DNA of 64,000 nucleotides, taken from assembly GCF_001723355.1 (NCBI RefSeq), contig NZ_LPWE01000012.1, forward strand, positions 1-64,000, given 5' to 3'. Position 1 is the first letter of the stretch. Every line of letters starts with the position of its first letter. This stretch comes from Methyloceanibacter stevinii. Lineage in GTDB: Bacteria > Pseudomonadota > Alphaproteobacteria > Rhizobiales > Methyloligellaceae. A program made the translations under genes and the position numbers. The notes beneath the pieces are model-generated. The model was not told where the DNA came from and searched no databases. It saw only the letters and a list, made by a program, of their open reading frames with translations. This document shows positions 1 through 9,428 of the stretch, piece after piece.

Positions 1-51
1 CAACAGGGTGAGGATCTTCTTGGCACTGACCGTGATACGGCACGTGGTCAT
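1..51 (-). CDS. Possible 5' end of a reverse-strand gene leaving the window
   Basis: Reading the reverse strand from position 51 gives an ATG followed by 16 open codons up to the window edge (it begins MTTCRITVSAKK). A GGAG motif lies 8 bases upstream of the ATG, a good ribosome binding site. The product cannot be identified from 17 residues. The gene would be divergent from the polysaccharide chain-length gene at 284, so a related envelope function is possible but is only inference. Confidence 0.35.
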   Translation of the reverse strand, partial: MTTCRITVSAKKILTLL

Positions 52-283
52 ACAAGCGGCTCCAGGACGTCGGCGAACGACGCCGACAGACAACGTCAAT
101 GTGTCCCGAACCTACCCCTCGCATGGTTAATAAATGCTGATTTGCCGTGCCATTATGATTTGCGCCACAATCGCCATGCTCAGAGCGCGGCCGTACTAAA
201 CCGATGCGGCGCTTAAAGCTTTGGTTACGGCAATCTGGGCTTATTGCTAATGATTTGTTGATTCCAAGAACGAGTTTTGAACC

Positions 284-3200
284 GTGACGAATTCCTCAAG
301 CGTGCCGCCTGCAGACGACATCGACCTGGGAAGTCTTGGGTCCGCGCTATGGCGCGCGAAGGGGCGGATTATTGCGCTGTCGCTGCTGGCCGGGGCGATC
401 ACGTTCATCGCCCTGTCGATGATGCGTCCGCTCTACACGTCCGAAGCGCGCATCCTCGTTCAGAATGAGGAAACGGCGTTCACGCGCCCGACGAACGAAC
501 AGTCGGCGGCGAACTATCGCGTAACCCTCGATGAACAGGCGGTCCAAAGCCAAGTCCAGGTTCTGAATTCGCGCGATCTTATTCTGCAGGTCGTGAGAGA
601 TCTCGATCTCACACAGAACGCCGCCTTTCTCCGTGACGCAGGGGGCTCGCCGATCGGCCGGCTGCTCAGAGCCATAGGCCTCGGCGGCTCGACGCAGGAA
701 TCGCTGGAAGAACGGGCCGCGAATGCCGTGGCGGAACATCTGGATGTGTTTCAGCTATCGAACTCGTCCGTGATCGCGATCGAGTACAGCTCCGGCGATC
801 CGCAGCTCGCCGCGCAGATCGCCAACAAATTGGCGGATGTCTACATCGGCTGGCAGCGCGATGCGAAAATCGAGCAGACCAAGGATGCGACCGCCTGGCT
901 CGACGCGCAGATCAAGGCCCTGCGCAAGGCGACGGCCGAATCCGAGGCCGCGGTGGAGACGTTCAAGGCTTCGGAGGGGCTGTACGCCGGAAGCAACAAC
1001 ATTACCCTGAACGCTCAGCAGCTCTCCGAGCTCAATAGCCAGTTGATCCTGGCGGAAGCGCAAGAATCGGAGGCTCAGGCCCGCGCCAAGCTGATCAAGC
1101 AGATGCTGGCGACCAGCGGCGACATCGACGCGACCCCCGAAGTGCTGAACTCGCAGTTGGTGATCAATCTGATCGAGCAACGGGTTTTGGTGCAGCGCCA
1201 ACTCGCGGAACTGTCGGCAACGTTGCTGCCGTCCCACCCGCGCATTCAACAGCTGAGATCGGAACTGGCCGATGTGCGCGCGCAGATCCGCTCGGAAGCA
1301 AAGAAAGTGGTCCAAAGCCTGGAGAATCTGGCGCAGATCGCTGCGGCCCGTGAGGCCTCCTTGCGGGCAAGCCTCGACGCCGCGAAGAGCCGGACCTCGG
1401 GTCAATCCGAGGCGGAGGTCAAGCTTCGCGCCCTCGAGCGTGAGGCGAAGGCGAACCGGGACCTGCTGGAATCGTATCTCGCACGCTATCGCGACGCGTC
1501 GGCGCGTCACGACGTCGGCGCCGTGCCCGCGCAAGCGGCGATCGTCTCGCGTGCCCACGCCTCTGTCTTGCCGTCCTTCCCGCGGCGCGGACCGATCACG
1601 CTTTTGGTCATAGCCGCGACCGCGCTGCTGTCCATCGGGACGGTGCTTGCGAAGACGATCATCGTCAGTGGCGCGCCCCAACGGCGGGAAAGACCGTCGG
1701 ACTTCTATGGGGAAGAGGAAGAGGAACTCGTCCCCAGCGAACCCGAGTATATGTCACGCGCCGAAATGCTGGCCCTCAGCAGAATGAATGCGCCGCGGCA
1801 AAAGCCGGCTCAGCCGCAGCCCGCGCGACCTAAGCCCTCGCAAGGAAAACCTGCGGCCACCGGTGCCAAGCCGATCATCGAGAATCGGCGGTTGTCCGAA
1901 ACACGCGGGAAACCCAAAGCAAAGCATCGGCCCTCCCAGCCGCCGCACGGCTCCTCAAAACCAGAGACAACGAGCGGCCCGCAAACGGCCGCAAAGCCTG
2001 CCGAGGCGGTCGCGCCCAAACAGCCTGAGCCTGCAAGCGAGGTTGCACCGGCGTCGGCGAAGGCAGACGTCGAGACTAAAGCGGCCACACCCGAGAAAAC
2101 CGCAGAGACGCCGAAGCCGGACGTGACCCAGAAAAAACGTCAGAGATCCGTATGGCGCGCTACGAAGCCCGCCAAGCGGCCGTCATGGCTCGCGGTCAGC
2201 GAACCTCGAAGCGCTACGCTCGACACCCCGGAGGAAGCCCCGCCAGAAGCAACAAAGCCCGACACGCTGTCTGCCGATGCGCAGGTGCAGCCCCCAGAGA
2301 CAGCGCCTGCTGAAAAGACCGAATTGCAGACGGCATCCGCCGACGAAACGCCGGAACGCGCAGAGGCGCCGACGGAAGGAGGCACGAGCGCGGGCGTTCT
2401 CGCAGCCCTAGCGGCGCCCGCCGCAGCCATTGCCGCCAAAGCTGCGATGTCCGAATCGGAGAAGAGATCGAGCCCCGACAAGGGACCCGCAGGCGACAAA
2501 CCGGCTGGCGAAGGAGCGGAAAACAATGCTGCTTCGAAGCCCGAGCAACCGGCTTCGCCGTCGACGGATTTCGTTCAACGGATGCGTCGAGACGCGATCA
2601 AGCGGAGCGAAGCGGAAGAGGCGACCACATCCGCCAAACGCCGGGCCGCTGGATTGTTCGGCCGCTTGCGCGGGAAACCGACCAAAGAAAAGACGACAGG
2701 GGCCGCTGAAGAGTCAGCGCTTACCGCGAAAGCGGCGCAAGACGCCAGTGCACCACAATATGAAAACGAGAGTGAGATGGCAGCCCTCAGTCCCAACGAC
2801 CTGCGCCATTACCTGACGCAACGGATCGCGGCATCCGATGAGAATGAAGAACTGGAGACGCAGGCTGTCGTCGAGCCGGATGTCGAGGCCCTGGGGCCCG
2901 TCATGGGATCGCTCCACGAAGTCGTGGGCACGGTACTGAAGAGTTCGACCGGCGGTCTTCCCCGTGCGTTGCTTGTCGCCGGAACATCTGTGCGTTCGCC
3001 GTCACCACAGGCGGCCATCGGTATCGCGCGGGATCTCGCGAGCCGTAATGAGCAGGTCGCGCTCGTGGATCTTGCGAAGGGTGCGGCCGTTGTTTCCGGG
3101 CGCCTGAATATGCCGCGGGTACCCGGCTTTTCCGATCTTGCGGTAGGCGCAGTGGATTTTGCCGATGTCGTGAATCTCGACGACGGATCGACGCTGCAGG

Positions 3201-3520
3201 TCATTCCCGCGGGCAATCCGACCCTCAATGACGGATACGACGCCCCGGACAAGTTCATGCGCGTTTTCGAGGCGCTGACGCAGACCTATGACTGCGTGGT
3301 CTTGCATGCCGACATGGCGGCGATCGACAGCCTGATGCCGGCGCTCAAGTTCGAACTTCCCGTCGCTGTCGCGGTCCTGCCGCCACGGGCGACGCCGGAA
3401 GAGGAACGCGACCCGCTCGCGATCATTCAGCGTCTGGGATGTCCGATCGTCGTTCACGGCACGCCCATGAAGCACAGGCAGCGACGCTTCTCACTGTTCG
3501 GCCGTAAGGTCGCGGTCTAG
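284..3520 (+). CDS. Wzz/GumC-like polysaccharide co-polymerase with degenerate kinase-like C-terminus
   Basis: Inner-membrane protein of the chain-length determinant/tyrosine autokinase class, which controls export and length of surface polysaccharide. An N-terminal Wzz domain has a first membrane segment at about residues 28-47, a long periplasmic helical/coiled-coil region at about 190-420 and a second membrane segment at about 437-458. Residues 490-870 are an Ala/Pro/Lys/Glu-rich low-complexity linker. The last 200 residues resemble the BY-kinase fold, but the Walker A site is replaced by GTSVRSPSPQ with no GK(S/T), and the A' motif reads LVDLAKG without the Asp pair. No Tyr cluster ends the protein. 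It is much longer (1078 aa) than the usual 700-750 aa. The start is a GTG with a weak ribosome site. Kinase activity is unlikely; a scaffold role is inferred. The next genes on either strand are also polysaccharide-type. Confidence 0.8.
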   Translation: MTNSSSVPPADDIDLGSLGSALWRAKGRIIALSLLAGAITFIALSMMRPLYTSEARILVQNEETAFTRPTNEQSAANYRVTLDEQAVQSQVQVLNSRDLILQVVRDLDLTQNAAFLRDAGGSPIGRLLRAIGLGGSTQESLEERAANAVAEHLDVFQLSNSSVIAIEYSSGDPQLAAQIANKLADVYIGWQRDAKIEQTKDATAWLDAQIKALRKATAESEAAVETFKASEGLYAGSNNITLNAQQLSELNSQLILAEAQESEAQARAKLIKQMLATSGDIDATPEVLNSQLVINLIEQRVLVQRQLAELSATLLPSHPRIQQLRSELADVRAQIRSEAKKVVQSLENLAQIAAAREASLRASLDAAKSRTSGQSEAEVKLRALEREAKANRDLLESYLARYRDASARHDVGAVPAQAAIVSRAHASVLPSFPRRGPITLLVIAATALLSIGTVLAKTIIVSGAPQRRERPSDFYGEEEEELVPSEPEYMSRAEMLALSRMNAPRQKPAQPQPARPKPSQGKPAATGAKPIIENRRLSETRGKPKAKHRPSQPPHGSSKPETTSGPQTAAKPAEAVAPKQPEPASEVAPASAKADVETKAATPEKTAETPKPDVTQKKRQRSVWRATKPAKRPSWLAVSEPRSATLDTPEEAPPEATKPDTLSADAQVQPPETAPAEKTELQTASADETPERAEAPTEGGTSAGVLAALAAPAAAIAAKAAMSESEKRSSPDKGPAGDKPAGEGAENNAASKPEQPASPSTDFVQRMRRDAIKRSEAEEATTSAKRRAAGLFGRLRGKPTKEKTTGAAEESALTAKAAQDASAPQYENESEMAALSPNDLRHYLTQRIAASDENEELETQAVVEPDVEALGPVMGSLHEVVGTVLKSSTGGLPRALLVAGTSVRSPSPQAAIGIARDLASRNEQVALVDLAKGAAVVSGRLNMPRVPGFSDLAVGAVDFADVVNLDDGSTLQVIPAGNPTLNDGYDAPDKFMRVFEALTQTYDCVVLHADMAAIDSLMPALKFELPVAVAVLPPRATPEEERDPLAIIQRLGCPIVVHGTPMKHRQRRFSLFGRKVAV

Positions 3521-3595
3521 CGAACGCATGCCGCGCAGCGCAGAACGCCATTATCTTTTCGAGATCTGGAGAGTGACCCGGGTGGCCAGCGCGTC

Positions 3596-4819
3596 TTAGG
3601 TGTGGCTGCCCTTGATCGTTTTGCGCACCGTTTGAGCCAAGGCCCAGAGCCGCGGATTGGACTTGATCTTGCGCTTCAGGGCGCTCTTGACCGTAAAGGG
3701 CAAGGTCACGGCAAGTCCCTGAGGCTTCAGCGCGAGATAGCTGTCGAACAGAGAATAGATCTCGTTGCTCCATTCCGATTTGTGCCGCGCCGCCCCCACA
3801 CCCAGGTCGAAATAGGCGAGGCCGTCATTGCATGCCTCTTCGATTTCGTGACGCAGAAGCTGTGCACCCGGCGACTGGCGCTGGAAGGGGCTGTCCGCCA
3901 ACGAGGACAAGAGAACGTTCACTCGGTTGTGGACGACCGTGCCTGAGAAGGTGGCGAGGATCTCGTCGTTCAACGCGACATAACCGAGCCGCAAGCGGCT
4001 TGGACTGTCTTCGGGGAGCATGACCAGGGCCGCGTAAAAGGCGCGCGCCTCTTGTGTGAAGATGTCCGTCACCCCCATGGCGGCAAACTGGATCGCCTTT
4101 TGGGCAAAGAACGTCTCGAGCACGTCGCGCTTTTCCTGCTTGCTCTCGGCCCAGCCATACTTGAGGGTGCCGGCTTCCCAGAGCCGCCGTTCCTTACGTA
4201 GAAGGCCCTGTCGGGCTCGCTTCTTGAACCGCTCGCGATAGAGCGTCTCGAAGTCACCGAGCCGAATCGCGAAGCCGCTGTTGGGCGCAGGCTGGTGCGA
4301 GAGCAGAGCAAATGGATTGGCGATGCCGTCCCAAGAAAAAGGCTGTGCCTCAAACGCCGCAACCGACGCCCCCGACCACCGGCCGACTTCATTGAGGATG
4401 CGGGATATGTCCGTCTTCGTCAGCGCTGCCGCGAACGCGGGACGAAACACACCGAACAGGTAGTTGGCGTGCTCCTGACTAAGCCAACTCAGTACCGTCA
4501 GCCCGCCGACCTTCTTGGCCTCGAACGGCAGTAGAAATTGGACTTGTCCGTCGGCATCATATCCCACCGCAATAACGGGGGCCCGGCCTTGCGCGGCGAG
4601 CATATGCACCGACCAGGCACGCGCCCAGTCGAAGGTCTGCGCGCTGGTGCAAGTCACCGCGGTCTCGATTTCGCGCCACTCCGAAGCGACGGTTTGAAGA
4701 TCGGAGGTGATCTTCATGGAGACCGGCCCTGCGGACGTGCTGAAAGAGATCTCGCCGCCCCCAGCCGCGTCCATGCCCGAAATGTCTGCGCTGGACCGAG
4801 TCAAAGTCATCGAACCCAT
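3596..4819 (-). CDS. GNAT-fold acyltransferase of the CelD/BcsL type
   Basis: A 407-residue cytoplasmic protein resembling CelD-like (GNAT, BioF2-type) proteins found in exopolysaccharide and cellulose clusters, where they are thought to acylate sugars or sugar precursors. The central part contains the basic stretch RERFKKRARQG and a downstream segment (FDLGVGAARHKSEW) typical of the FemAB/BioF2-like acetyltransferase fold. The open frame extends 92 codons further upstream but would then run into the divergent deacetylase gene. The ATG at 4819 is chosen because GGGA lies 8 bases upstream; an ATG at 4810 is also possible. Substrate and acyl donor are unknown. It shares a promoter region with the gene at 4979. 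Confidence 0.7.
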   Translation of the reverse strand: MGSMTLTRSSADISGMDAAGGGEISFSTSAGPVSMKITSDLQTVASEWREIETAVTCTSAQTFDWARAWSVHMLAAQGRAPVIAVGYDADGQVQFLLPFEAKKVGGLTVLSWLSQEHANYLFGVFRPAFAAALTKTDISRILNEVGRWSGASVAAFEAQPFSWDGIANPFALLSHQPAPNSGFAIRLGDFETLYRERFKKRARQGLLRKERRLWEAGTLKYGWAESKQEKRDVLETFFAQKAIQFAAMGVTDIFTQEARAFYAALVMLPEDSPSRLRLGYVALNDEILATFSGTVVHNRVNVLLSSLADSPFQRQSPGAQLLRHEIEEACNDGLAYFDLGVGAARHKSEWSNEIYSLFDSYLALKPQGLAVTLPFTVKSALKRKIKSNPRLWALAQTVRKTIKGSHT

Positions 4820-4978
4820 CGATTGAATCCCATCGTGCCAGTCTAGTAGATAGCGGAGAACAAGCCTTGCCCCCCGGCAATTCTTTCTCAAGGAACCAGC
4901 GTCAGACTGGCCGAGACGATGCGCGGACAATGGCAGGGCGAGGTTAACGGTTGATGCTCGGAAAAGGTGGAAAAAACC

Positions 4979-6040
4979 ATGGCCAAGGGTAAAGCCGCCG
5001 TCATGCGGGCCGCGCTCACCGGCCTCCATCGTACGGGAGCCGGCCGTTTGCTTGCGCCTTTCACCCAAGGCCAAGGCCTCATCTTCATGCTCCATCGGGT
5101 CAAACCCGAAACAGGTGTCCCACGGGAGTTCGCGCCCAATCGCATTCTGGAAGTCAGCCCGGAGTTTCTGGGCGACGTACTAGACCAGGTTCTGGAAGCG
5201 GGGCTCGACATCGTCACGCTCGATGAGGCGGCCGAACGTCTCACGCATGGGGAAGGAGGCCGCTTTGCCTGCTTCACGTTCGACGACGGGTACCGGGACA
5301 ACAAGGAATATGCCTTGCCGCTATTCCAGGCCCGCAACGTGCCGTTTACGCTCTACATTCCAACAGCCTATCCAAGCGGCCATGGCGAACTGTGGTGGGT
5401 CGCGCTGGAAGAAGCCATCGACAGGGCGCCCGACGAGGTCTCGATCGACCGCGACGGCGACACTTGGCGGCTTCCCACCGGGACGGACGCGGACAAGATC
5501 CGCACGTATGAAAAGATCTACTGGTGGCTGCGCGCACTGCCGGAAGAGACCATGCGCGCCAAGATTCGCGAGCTTGCCGAACGGCACGGCGTCGACCTCT
5601 CGAAACAATGCCGCGATCTCATCATGACGTGGGACGAGTTACGCGACATGGCGTCGGATCCTCTGGTCACGATGGGCGCTCATACCAAGGATCATTTGGC
5701 ACTCGCGAAGCTCCCGGAGAAAGAAGCGCTGGCGCAGATCGTGGAAAGCGCCGACCGCATTGAAGCCGAGCTCGGGGAGCGGCCGGTGCATTTCGCCTAT
5801 CCCTACGGCGATCCGGGCAGCGCGGGCCCACGGGATTTCGCGCTCACCGAAGGCGCCGGCTTCCGCACGGCGGTGACCACGCGCAAAGGCATGCTCTTCC
5901 CCGCCCACAAGGATCATCTGACGGCGCTGCCGCGGGTGTCGCTGAACGGCGAATTCCAGGACCTGTCCTACACGGCCCTGTATCTGACCGGCGCACCCTT
6001 CGCCATCTGGAACGGGTTTCAGCAGGTGGACGCCGCTTAG
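4979..6040 (+). CDS. Polysaccharide deacetylase, NodB-like (CE4)
   Basis: A carbohydrate esterase family 4 deacetylase of 353 residues that removes N- or O-acetyl groups from polysaccharide. The NodB metal and catalytic motifs are visible: TFDDGY near residue 100 (first Asp is the base, second binds metal), GAHTKDH near 231 (the HxxxH-like metal pair) and YPYGDPG near 275. No clear signal peptide is seen, so it may act on a cytoplasmic or membrane-bound precursor. The ATG at 4979 is preferred over an in-frame GTG at 4967 because AGGTGG lies 8 bases before it. It is divergent from the CelD-like gene, which supports a role in exopolysaccharide modification. Confidence 0.82.
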   Translation: MAKGKAAVMRAALTGLHRTGAGRLLAPFTQGQGLIFMLHRVKPETGVPREFAPNRILEVSPEFLGDVLDQVLEAGLDIVTLDEAAERLTHGEGGRFACFTFDDGYRDNKEYALPLFQARNVPFTLYIPTAYPSGHGELWWVALEEAIDRAPDEVSIDRDGDTWRLPTGTDADKIRTYEKIYWWLRALPEETMRAKIRELAERHGVDLSKQCRDLIMTWDELRDMASDPLVTMGAHTKDHLALAKLPEKEALAQIVESADRIEAELGERPVHFAYPYGDPGSAGPRDFALTEGAGFRTAVTTRKGMLFPAHKDHLTALPRVSLNGEFQDLSYTALYLTGAPFAIWNGFQQVDAA

Positions 6041-6061
6041 CGGAGGCGGTTCTCGACGCCC

Positions 6062-6265
6062 TTAGTCGGGACGGGCCATCCACCGGATGAGCAGCGCCGC
6101 GGGGGCGACCCATAGAAGCCCCGCAACCAGGAAATAGAGGAACTGGAAGACGCTGTTCGCCTCGGCAATGCGCCCGGATCCGATTGCCGCCGCAACCGCG
6201 ATATAGACGAGCAGAAAGACCAACAGCACGACCGTGCCGACGAGCTTGCGCACGTGCCCGCTCAT
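6062..6265 (-). CDS. DUF2842 family small membrane protein
   Basis: A 67-residue protein with two hydrophobic segments (about residues 8-26 and 38-58) separated by GSGRIAEANSVFQ. It ends in the positively charged RWMARPD tail. The pattern matches the small alphaproteobacterial DUF2842 family, whose function is unknown. The internal ATG at 6265 is taken as start because the residues upstream of it in the longer frame are Cys/Gly-rich and without pattern. It is divergent from ctaA, and both 5' ends lie within 75 bases. An envelope or respiratory accessory role can only be guessed from that neighbour. Confidence 0.7.
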   Translation of the reverse strand: MSGHVRKLVGTVVLLVFLLVYIAVAAAIGSGRIAEANSVFQFLYFLVAGLLWVAPAALLIRWMARPD

Positions 6266-6337
6266 GACGTCGCACCCCGCAGCGCCGGTGCGGCCCGGCC
6301 ATTGAGTTCCTGCCGAGAGCCCGCTATCACCGCGTCC

Positions 6338-7456
6338 ATGAGTATTTCCGGCACGCAGCCCAGCACGCAGTCCATGGCAGCAGCATTCGAGACCGAAGAA
6401 ATGCCGCCGCGGCATGTCCGGGCGCTGCGCTTGTGGCTGTCGTTCGTTGCGCTGCTCATCGTCGCCATGATCCTCGTTGGGGGCGCCACGCGCCTCACCG
6501 ATTCCGGCCTGTCCATCACCGAATGGCAGCCGATCGTCGGCGCCATACCGCCTTTATCCGACGCCGATTGGCAAGAGGCATTCGACGCCTACAAACAGAT
6601 CCCCGAATATTCCCAGGTCAATCAGGGCATGGACCTGCAAGGGTTCAAGTCGATCTACTGGTGGGAGTGGGCGCATCGCTTTCTGGGCCGCTTTATCGGG
6701 CTCGTCTTCTTCGTGCCGTTCGTCGCCTTCTGGCTCGCGGGCTATATCCCGCGGCCCTTGCTGCCGCGTCTGCTCGGTCTCTTCGTCCTCGGAGGACTGC
6801 AGGGCGCCCTCGGCTGGTACATGGTCAAGAGCGGGCTCGTGGACCGGATCGACGTGAGCCAATACCGGCTGGCGGCTCATTTCGGCGTCGCCGTCCTGAT
6901 TTTCGGCTACACGCTGTGGCTCATCCTCGGGCTCGGACGGACTGAGCGACAAGGAGCCGTCGCGAGAACGCCGGCGATCGTTGCAGGCATTATCCTGCTC
7001 CTGGTGTTTCTGCAGCTTCTGGCCGGCGCTCTCGTCGCCGGCATCGACGGCGGCATGGGCTTCAACACCTGGCCGCTGATGAACGGAGCCGTCATTCCGG
7101 CGGGGCTCGGCGCCGCGGAGCCGTGGTACCTCAATCTCTTCGAGAACCCGCTGACGGTGCAATTCGACCATCGCATCCTGGGGTACGCAGTGGTTCTTAC
7201 AGCCGTGCTCCAAGCCCTGTGGCTGGCGCGTAAACCCGATGCCGCCGGCCTGCGGGCGAGCGCAACGGCGCTCGCACTTCTGTCGCTGCTGCAGGTCGTG
7301 CTCGGAATCTGGACCTTGCTCAGCTTCGTGCCGATTGAACTCGGCCTTGCCCACCAGGCAGGCGCGATCGCGGTCTTTGCGGCCGCGCTCTACCATTTCT
7401 GGCGGTGTGTGGCGGGCGAGGCGGCGGCACGCCGTCAGACGGCCGCGAGCGCCTGA
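6338..7456 (+). CDS. ctaA: Heme A synthase (CtaA/Cox15)
   Basis: Inner-membrane enzyme that oxidises the C8 methyl of heme O to give heme A for aa3-type cytochrome oxidase. About eight membrane segments are visible in 372 residues. The early signature GGATRLTDSGLSI and the heme-ligand histidines are present: WEWAHRFLGR, LAAHFGVA, FDHRILGY and LAHQAGA. The length fits the alphaproteobacterial/mitochondrial Cox15 form. The start at 6338 avoids most overlap with the divergent DUF2842 gene; an ATG at 6374 is also possible. The 3' end overlaps the convergent metY-like gene by 22 bases. Confidence 0.93.
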   Translation: MSISGTQPSTQSMAAAFETEEMPPRHVRALRLWLSFVALLIVAMILVGGATRLTDSGLSITEWQPIVGAIPPLSDADWQEAFDAYKQIPEYSQVNQGMDLQGFKSIYWWEWAHRFLGRFIGLVFFVPFVAFWLAGYIPRPLLPRLLGLFVLGGLQGALGWYMVKSGLVDRIDVSQYRLAAHFGVAVLIFGYTLWLILGLGRTERQGAVARTPAIVAGIILLLVFLQLLAGALVAGIDGGMGFNTWPLMNGAVIPAGLGAAEPWYLNLFENPLTVQFDHRILGYAVVLTAVLQALWLARKPDAAGLRASATALALLSLLQVVLGIWTLLSFVPIELGLAHQAGAIAVFAAALYHFWRCVAGEAAARRQTAASA

Positions 7457-8721
7457 TCCAGATCGGCAATGATGTCGTCGACGTCCTCGAGCCCGATCGA
7501 CAACCGCACCACATCGGCACCCGCACCGGCACGCTCGCGTGCTTCGTCCCCGAGCTGACGATGGGTCGTCGAGGCCGGATGGATGATGAGACTGCGCGTA
7601 TCGCCGATATTGGCGAGATGGCTAAACATCTCCACCTTGCCGACGAGGGCGATGCCGGCCTCATAGCCGCCCTTGAGCCCGAACGTGAACACGGCGCCGG
7701 CGCCTTTCGGCGCGTAGCGCTGGGCAAGAGCATGGAAGTTGTTGCCGGGAAGGCCGGCGTAGTTCACCCAGGCCACCTTGTCGTGACCAGCTAGCCATTC
7801 CGCCACCTGCTTGGCGTTGTCGCAGTGCCGCTGCATCCGCAAGGGCAATGTCTCGATCCCGTTGAGAATGAGGAAGGCGTTCATGGGCGAGATCGCAGGG
7901 CCAAGATCGCGTAGCCCGAGCACCCGGCAAGCGATCGCGAATGCAAAGTTCCCGAACGTCTCGCCGAGCGTCATGCCGTGATAGCTGGCGCACGGCGCCG
8001 AGAGCGACGGATAGCGGTCGCTCGCCATCCAGTCGAACGTGCCGCAGTCGACGATGACGCCGCCGACGGAATTGCCGTGGCCGCCGAGAAACTTGGTGAG
8101 CGAGTGCACGACGATGTCGGCGCCGTACTCTTTCGGCTGCGTGAGGTAGGGCGTTGCAAGCGTATTGTCGACGATGAACGGAATGCCGGCCTCTTTGGCC
8201 ACGGCCGAAACCGCTTCGAGATCGGTGACGATACCGCCCGGATTTGCGATCGACTCCACGAAGATCGCCCGGGTCTTAGGGGTGATGGCCGCGCGGAAAG
8301 ACTCCGCGTCCGTGGTGTCGGCCCATTTGACGTGCCAACCGAACTTCTTGAAGGCCTCGCCGAATTGATTCATCGAGCCGCCATAGAGTTGACGCGCGGC
8401 CACGAACTCGGCGCCCGGCTCCATGAGCGTGTGGAAGACGATGGCTTGCGCGGCGTGACCGGACGCGACAGCGAGGGCGGCCGTGCCCGCCTCGAGGGCC
8501 GCCACGCGCTCTTCGAGAACCGCCTGGGTGGGGTTCATGATCCGGGAGTAGATATTGCCGAAGGTCTCGAGATTGAACAGCGCGGCGGCATGATCCGCAT
8601 CGTCGAAGACATAGGAGGTCGTCTGATAGATGGGCGTCACGCGTGCGCCCGTCGAAGCGTCCGGGTGTGCACCGGCGTGAATGGCGAGTGTGTTGAATCC
8701 AGGGGTACGCTCTTCGGACAT
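7435..8721 (-). CDS. metY: O-acetylhomoserine sulfhydrylase (MetY-like)
   Basis: A PLP enzyme of the Cys/Met metabolism family that condenses O-acetyl- or O-succinylhomoserine with sulfide to give homocysteine (direct sulfhydrylation for methionine). The 428-residue length is that of MetY rather than the roughly 390 residues of MetB/MetC. The PLP lysine is K210 in VVHSLTKFLGG. SRIMNPT (cofactor phosphate region) and the SGHAAQ segment are also seen. It overlaps the ctaA 3' end. A second, MetC-type family member lies at 33.2-34.4 kb, so the genome carries both sulfur-handling types. Confidence 0.9.
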   Translation of the reverse strand: MSEERTPGFNTLAIHAGAHPDASTGARVTPIYQTTSYVFDDADHAAALFNLETFGNIYSRIMNPTQAVLEERVAALEAGTAALAVASGHAAQAIVFHTLMEPGAEFVAARQLYGGSMNQFGEAFKKFGWHVKWADTTDAESFRAAITPKTRAIFVESIANPGGIVTDLEAVSAVAKEAGIPFIVDNTLATPYLTQPKEYGADIVVHSLTKFLGGHGNSVGGVIVDCGTFDWMASDRYPSLSAPCASYHGMTLGETFGNFAFAIACRVLGLRDLGPAISPMNAFLILNGIETLPLRMQRHCDNAKQVAEWLAGHDKVAWVNYAGLPGNNFHALAQRYAPKGAGAVFTFGLKGGYEAGIALVGKVEMFSHLANIGDTRSLIIHPASTTHRQLGDEARERAGAGADVVRLSIGLEDVDDIIADLDQALAAV

Positions 8722-8838
8722 TGTTTCCTCCCACGATCTGCCGATCTAACCGTCGAACTTTTGCGAGCCTGGCGACCTTAGGGGATCAAGCCACGCGCGT
8801 CTTGTGTTTTACAGCGACGAACGCATTCGCGTGTCGCG

Positions 8839-9360
8839 CTAGTTGTCATCGCGCAAAGCTCTCTGCTGTCCGCCTTTCGCCGACAGGACAGGCCGCTTGC
8901 TCGACAACGTGCGGGAGTTAACCCCGGCCCAACCGATCTCGCCGGACAGCCGGCCGTATTCGATCTTCGGGCAGCGATCCATGACCACCTTGAGACCGGC
9001 ATCCTCGGCAAGTCGCGCGGCCGCGTCGTTGCGCACGCCGATTTGCATCCAGACCACTTTGGCGCCGATGCGAATGGCGTCTTCGGTGATGCCAAGCGCC
9101 GCTTCGGAGTTGCGGAAGATGTCGACCACGTCCACGGGCCTGTCGATATCTCCGAGCGATGCGCTGACGGTTCGGTCCACGACTGACTGTCCGCCGAGAC
9201 CCGGATTCACCGGGATCACCTCGTAACCCTTGGACAAAAGATACTTCATCACGAAGTAGCTCGGCCGCGTCGTTTTCGCACTCGCGCCGACCACGGCGAA
9301 TGTCCGGTGGTTCAGGAGAATGTCGCGAATGTAGGTGTCCGGATAGCTGTCGTGGTTCAT
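8839..9360 (-). CDS. CoA-binding domain protein (YccU-like)
   Basis: A 173-residue protein with a single CoA-binding Rossmann domain: FAVVGASAKTTRPSYFVMKYL near the N-terminus, then VIPVNPG, VDVVDIFRNSE and VVWMQIGV, ending in VVMDRCPKIEYGRL. This is the small YccU-type family, which resembles the CoA-binding part of succinyl-CoA synthetase alpha but lacks the ligase domain. Function is unclear. In alphaproteobacteria it is often found beside MetY-like genes, as here. The ATG at 9360 is taken as start. An upstream GTG (9390) would place the start inside the GTGTATA palindrome region. Confidence 0.8.
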   Translation of the reverse strand: MNHDSYPDTYIRDILLNHRTFAVVGASAKTTRPSYFVMKYLLSKGYEVIPVNPGLGGQSVVDRTVSASLGDIDRPVDVVDIFRNSEAALGITEDAIRIGAKVVWMQIGVRNDAAARLAEDAGLKVVMDRCPKIEYGRLSGEIGWAGVNSRTLSSKRPVLSAKGGQQRALRDDN

Positions 9361-9371
9361 TACTATTGCGC

Positions 9372-9406
9372 GTGTATATTGCCTATACACCCGTATGGAG
9401 TGTATA
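9372..9406. promoter_or_regulatory. Palindromic operator candidate, three GTGTATA half-sites
   Basis: GTGTATA occurs at 9372-9378, its reverse complement TATACAC at 9384-9390 and GTGTATA again at 9400-9406. This gives two overlapping inverted repeats with 5- and 9-base spacers. They lie just upstream of the reverse CoA-binding gene and of the forward small basic protein. The local sequence is A+T-rich against the G+C-rich surroundings, as expected for a shared divergent promoter. The binding protein is unknown. Confidence 0.5.
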
Positions 9407-9428
9407 CAGTCTCTTGGGGGATGAGAGC

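Noticed and set aside
213-227. TTAA-N7-GTTA resembling a CtrA-binding site upstream of the chain-length gene
   Set aside because: The second half-site does not match TTAA(C), and A+T-rich upstream sequence gives such matches by chance.
755-1681. Long reverse-strand open frame inside the chain-length gene
   Set aside because: It is Arg/Leu/Gln-rich with no protein-like domain and lies fully inside a well-supported gene; an antisense shadow of G+C-rich codons.
4820-5095. Upstream extension of the CelD-like gene
   Set aside because: It overlaps the deacetylase gene on the other strand and shows no conserved pattern; the ribosome site supports 4819 instead.
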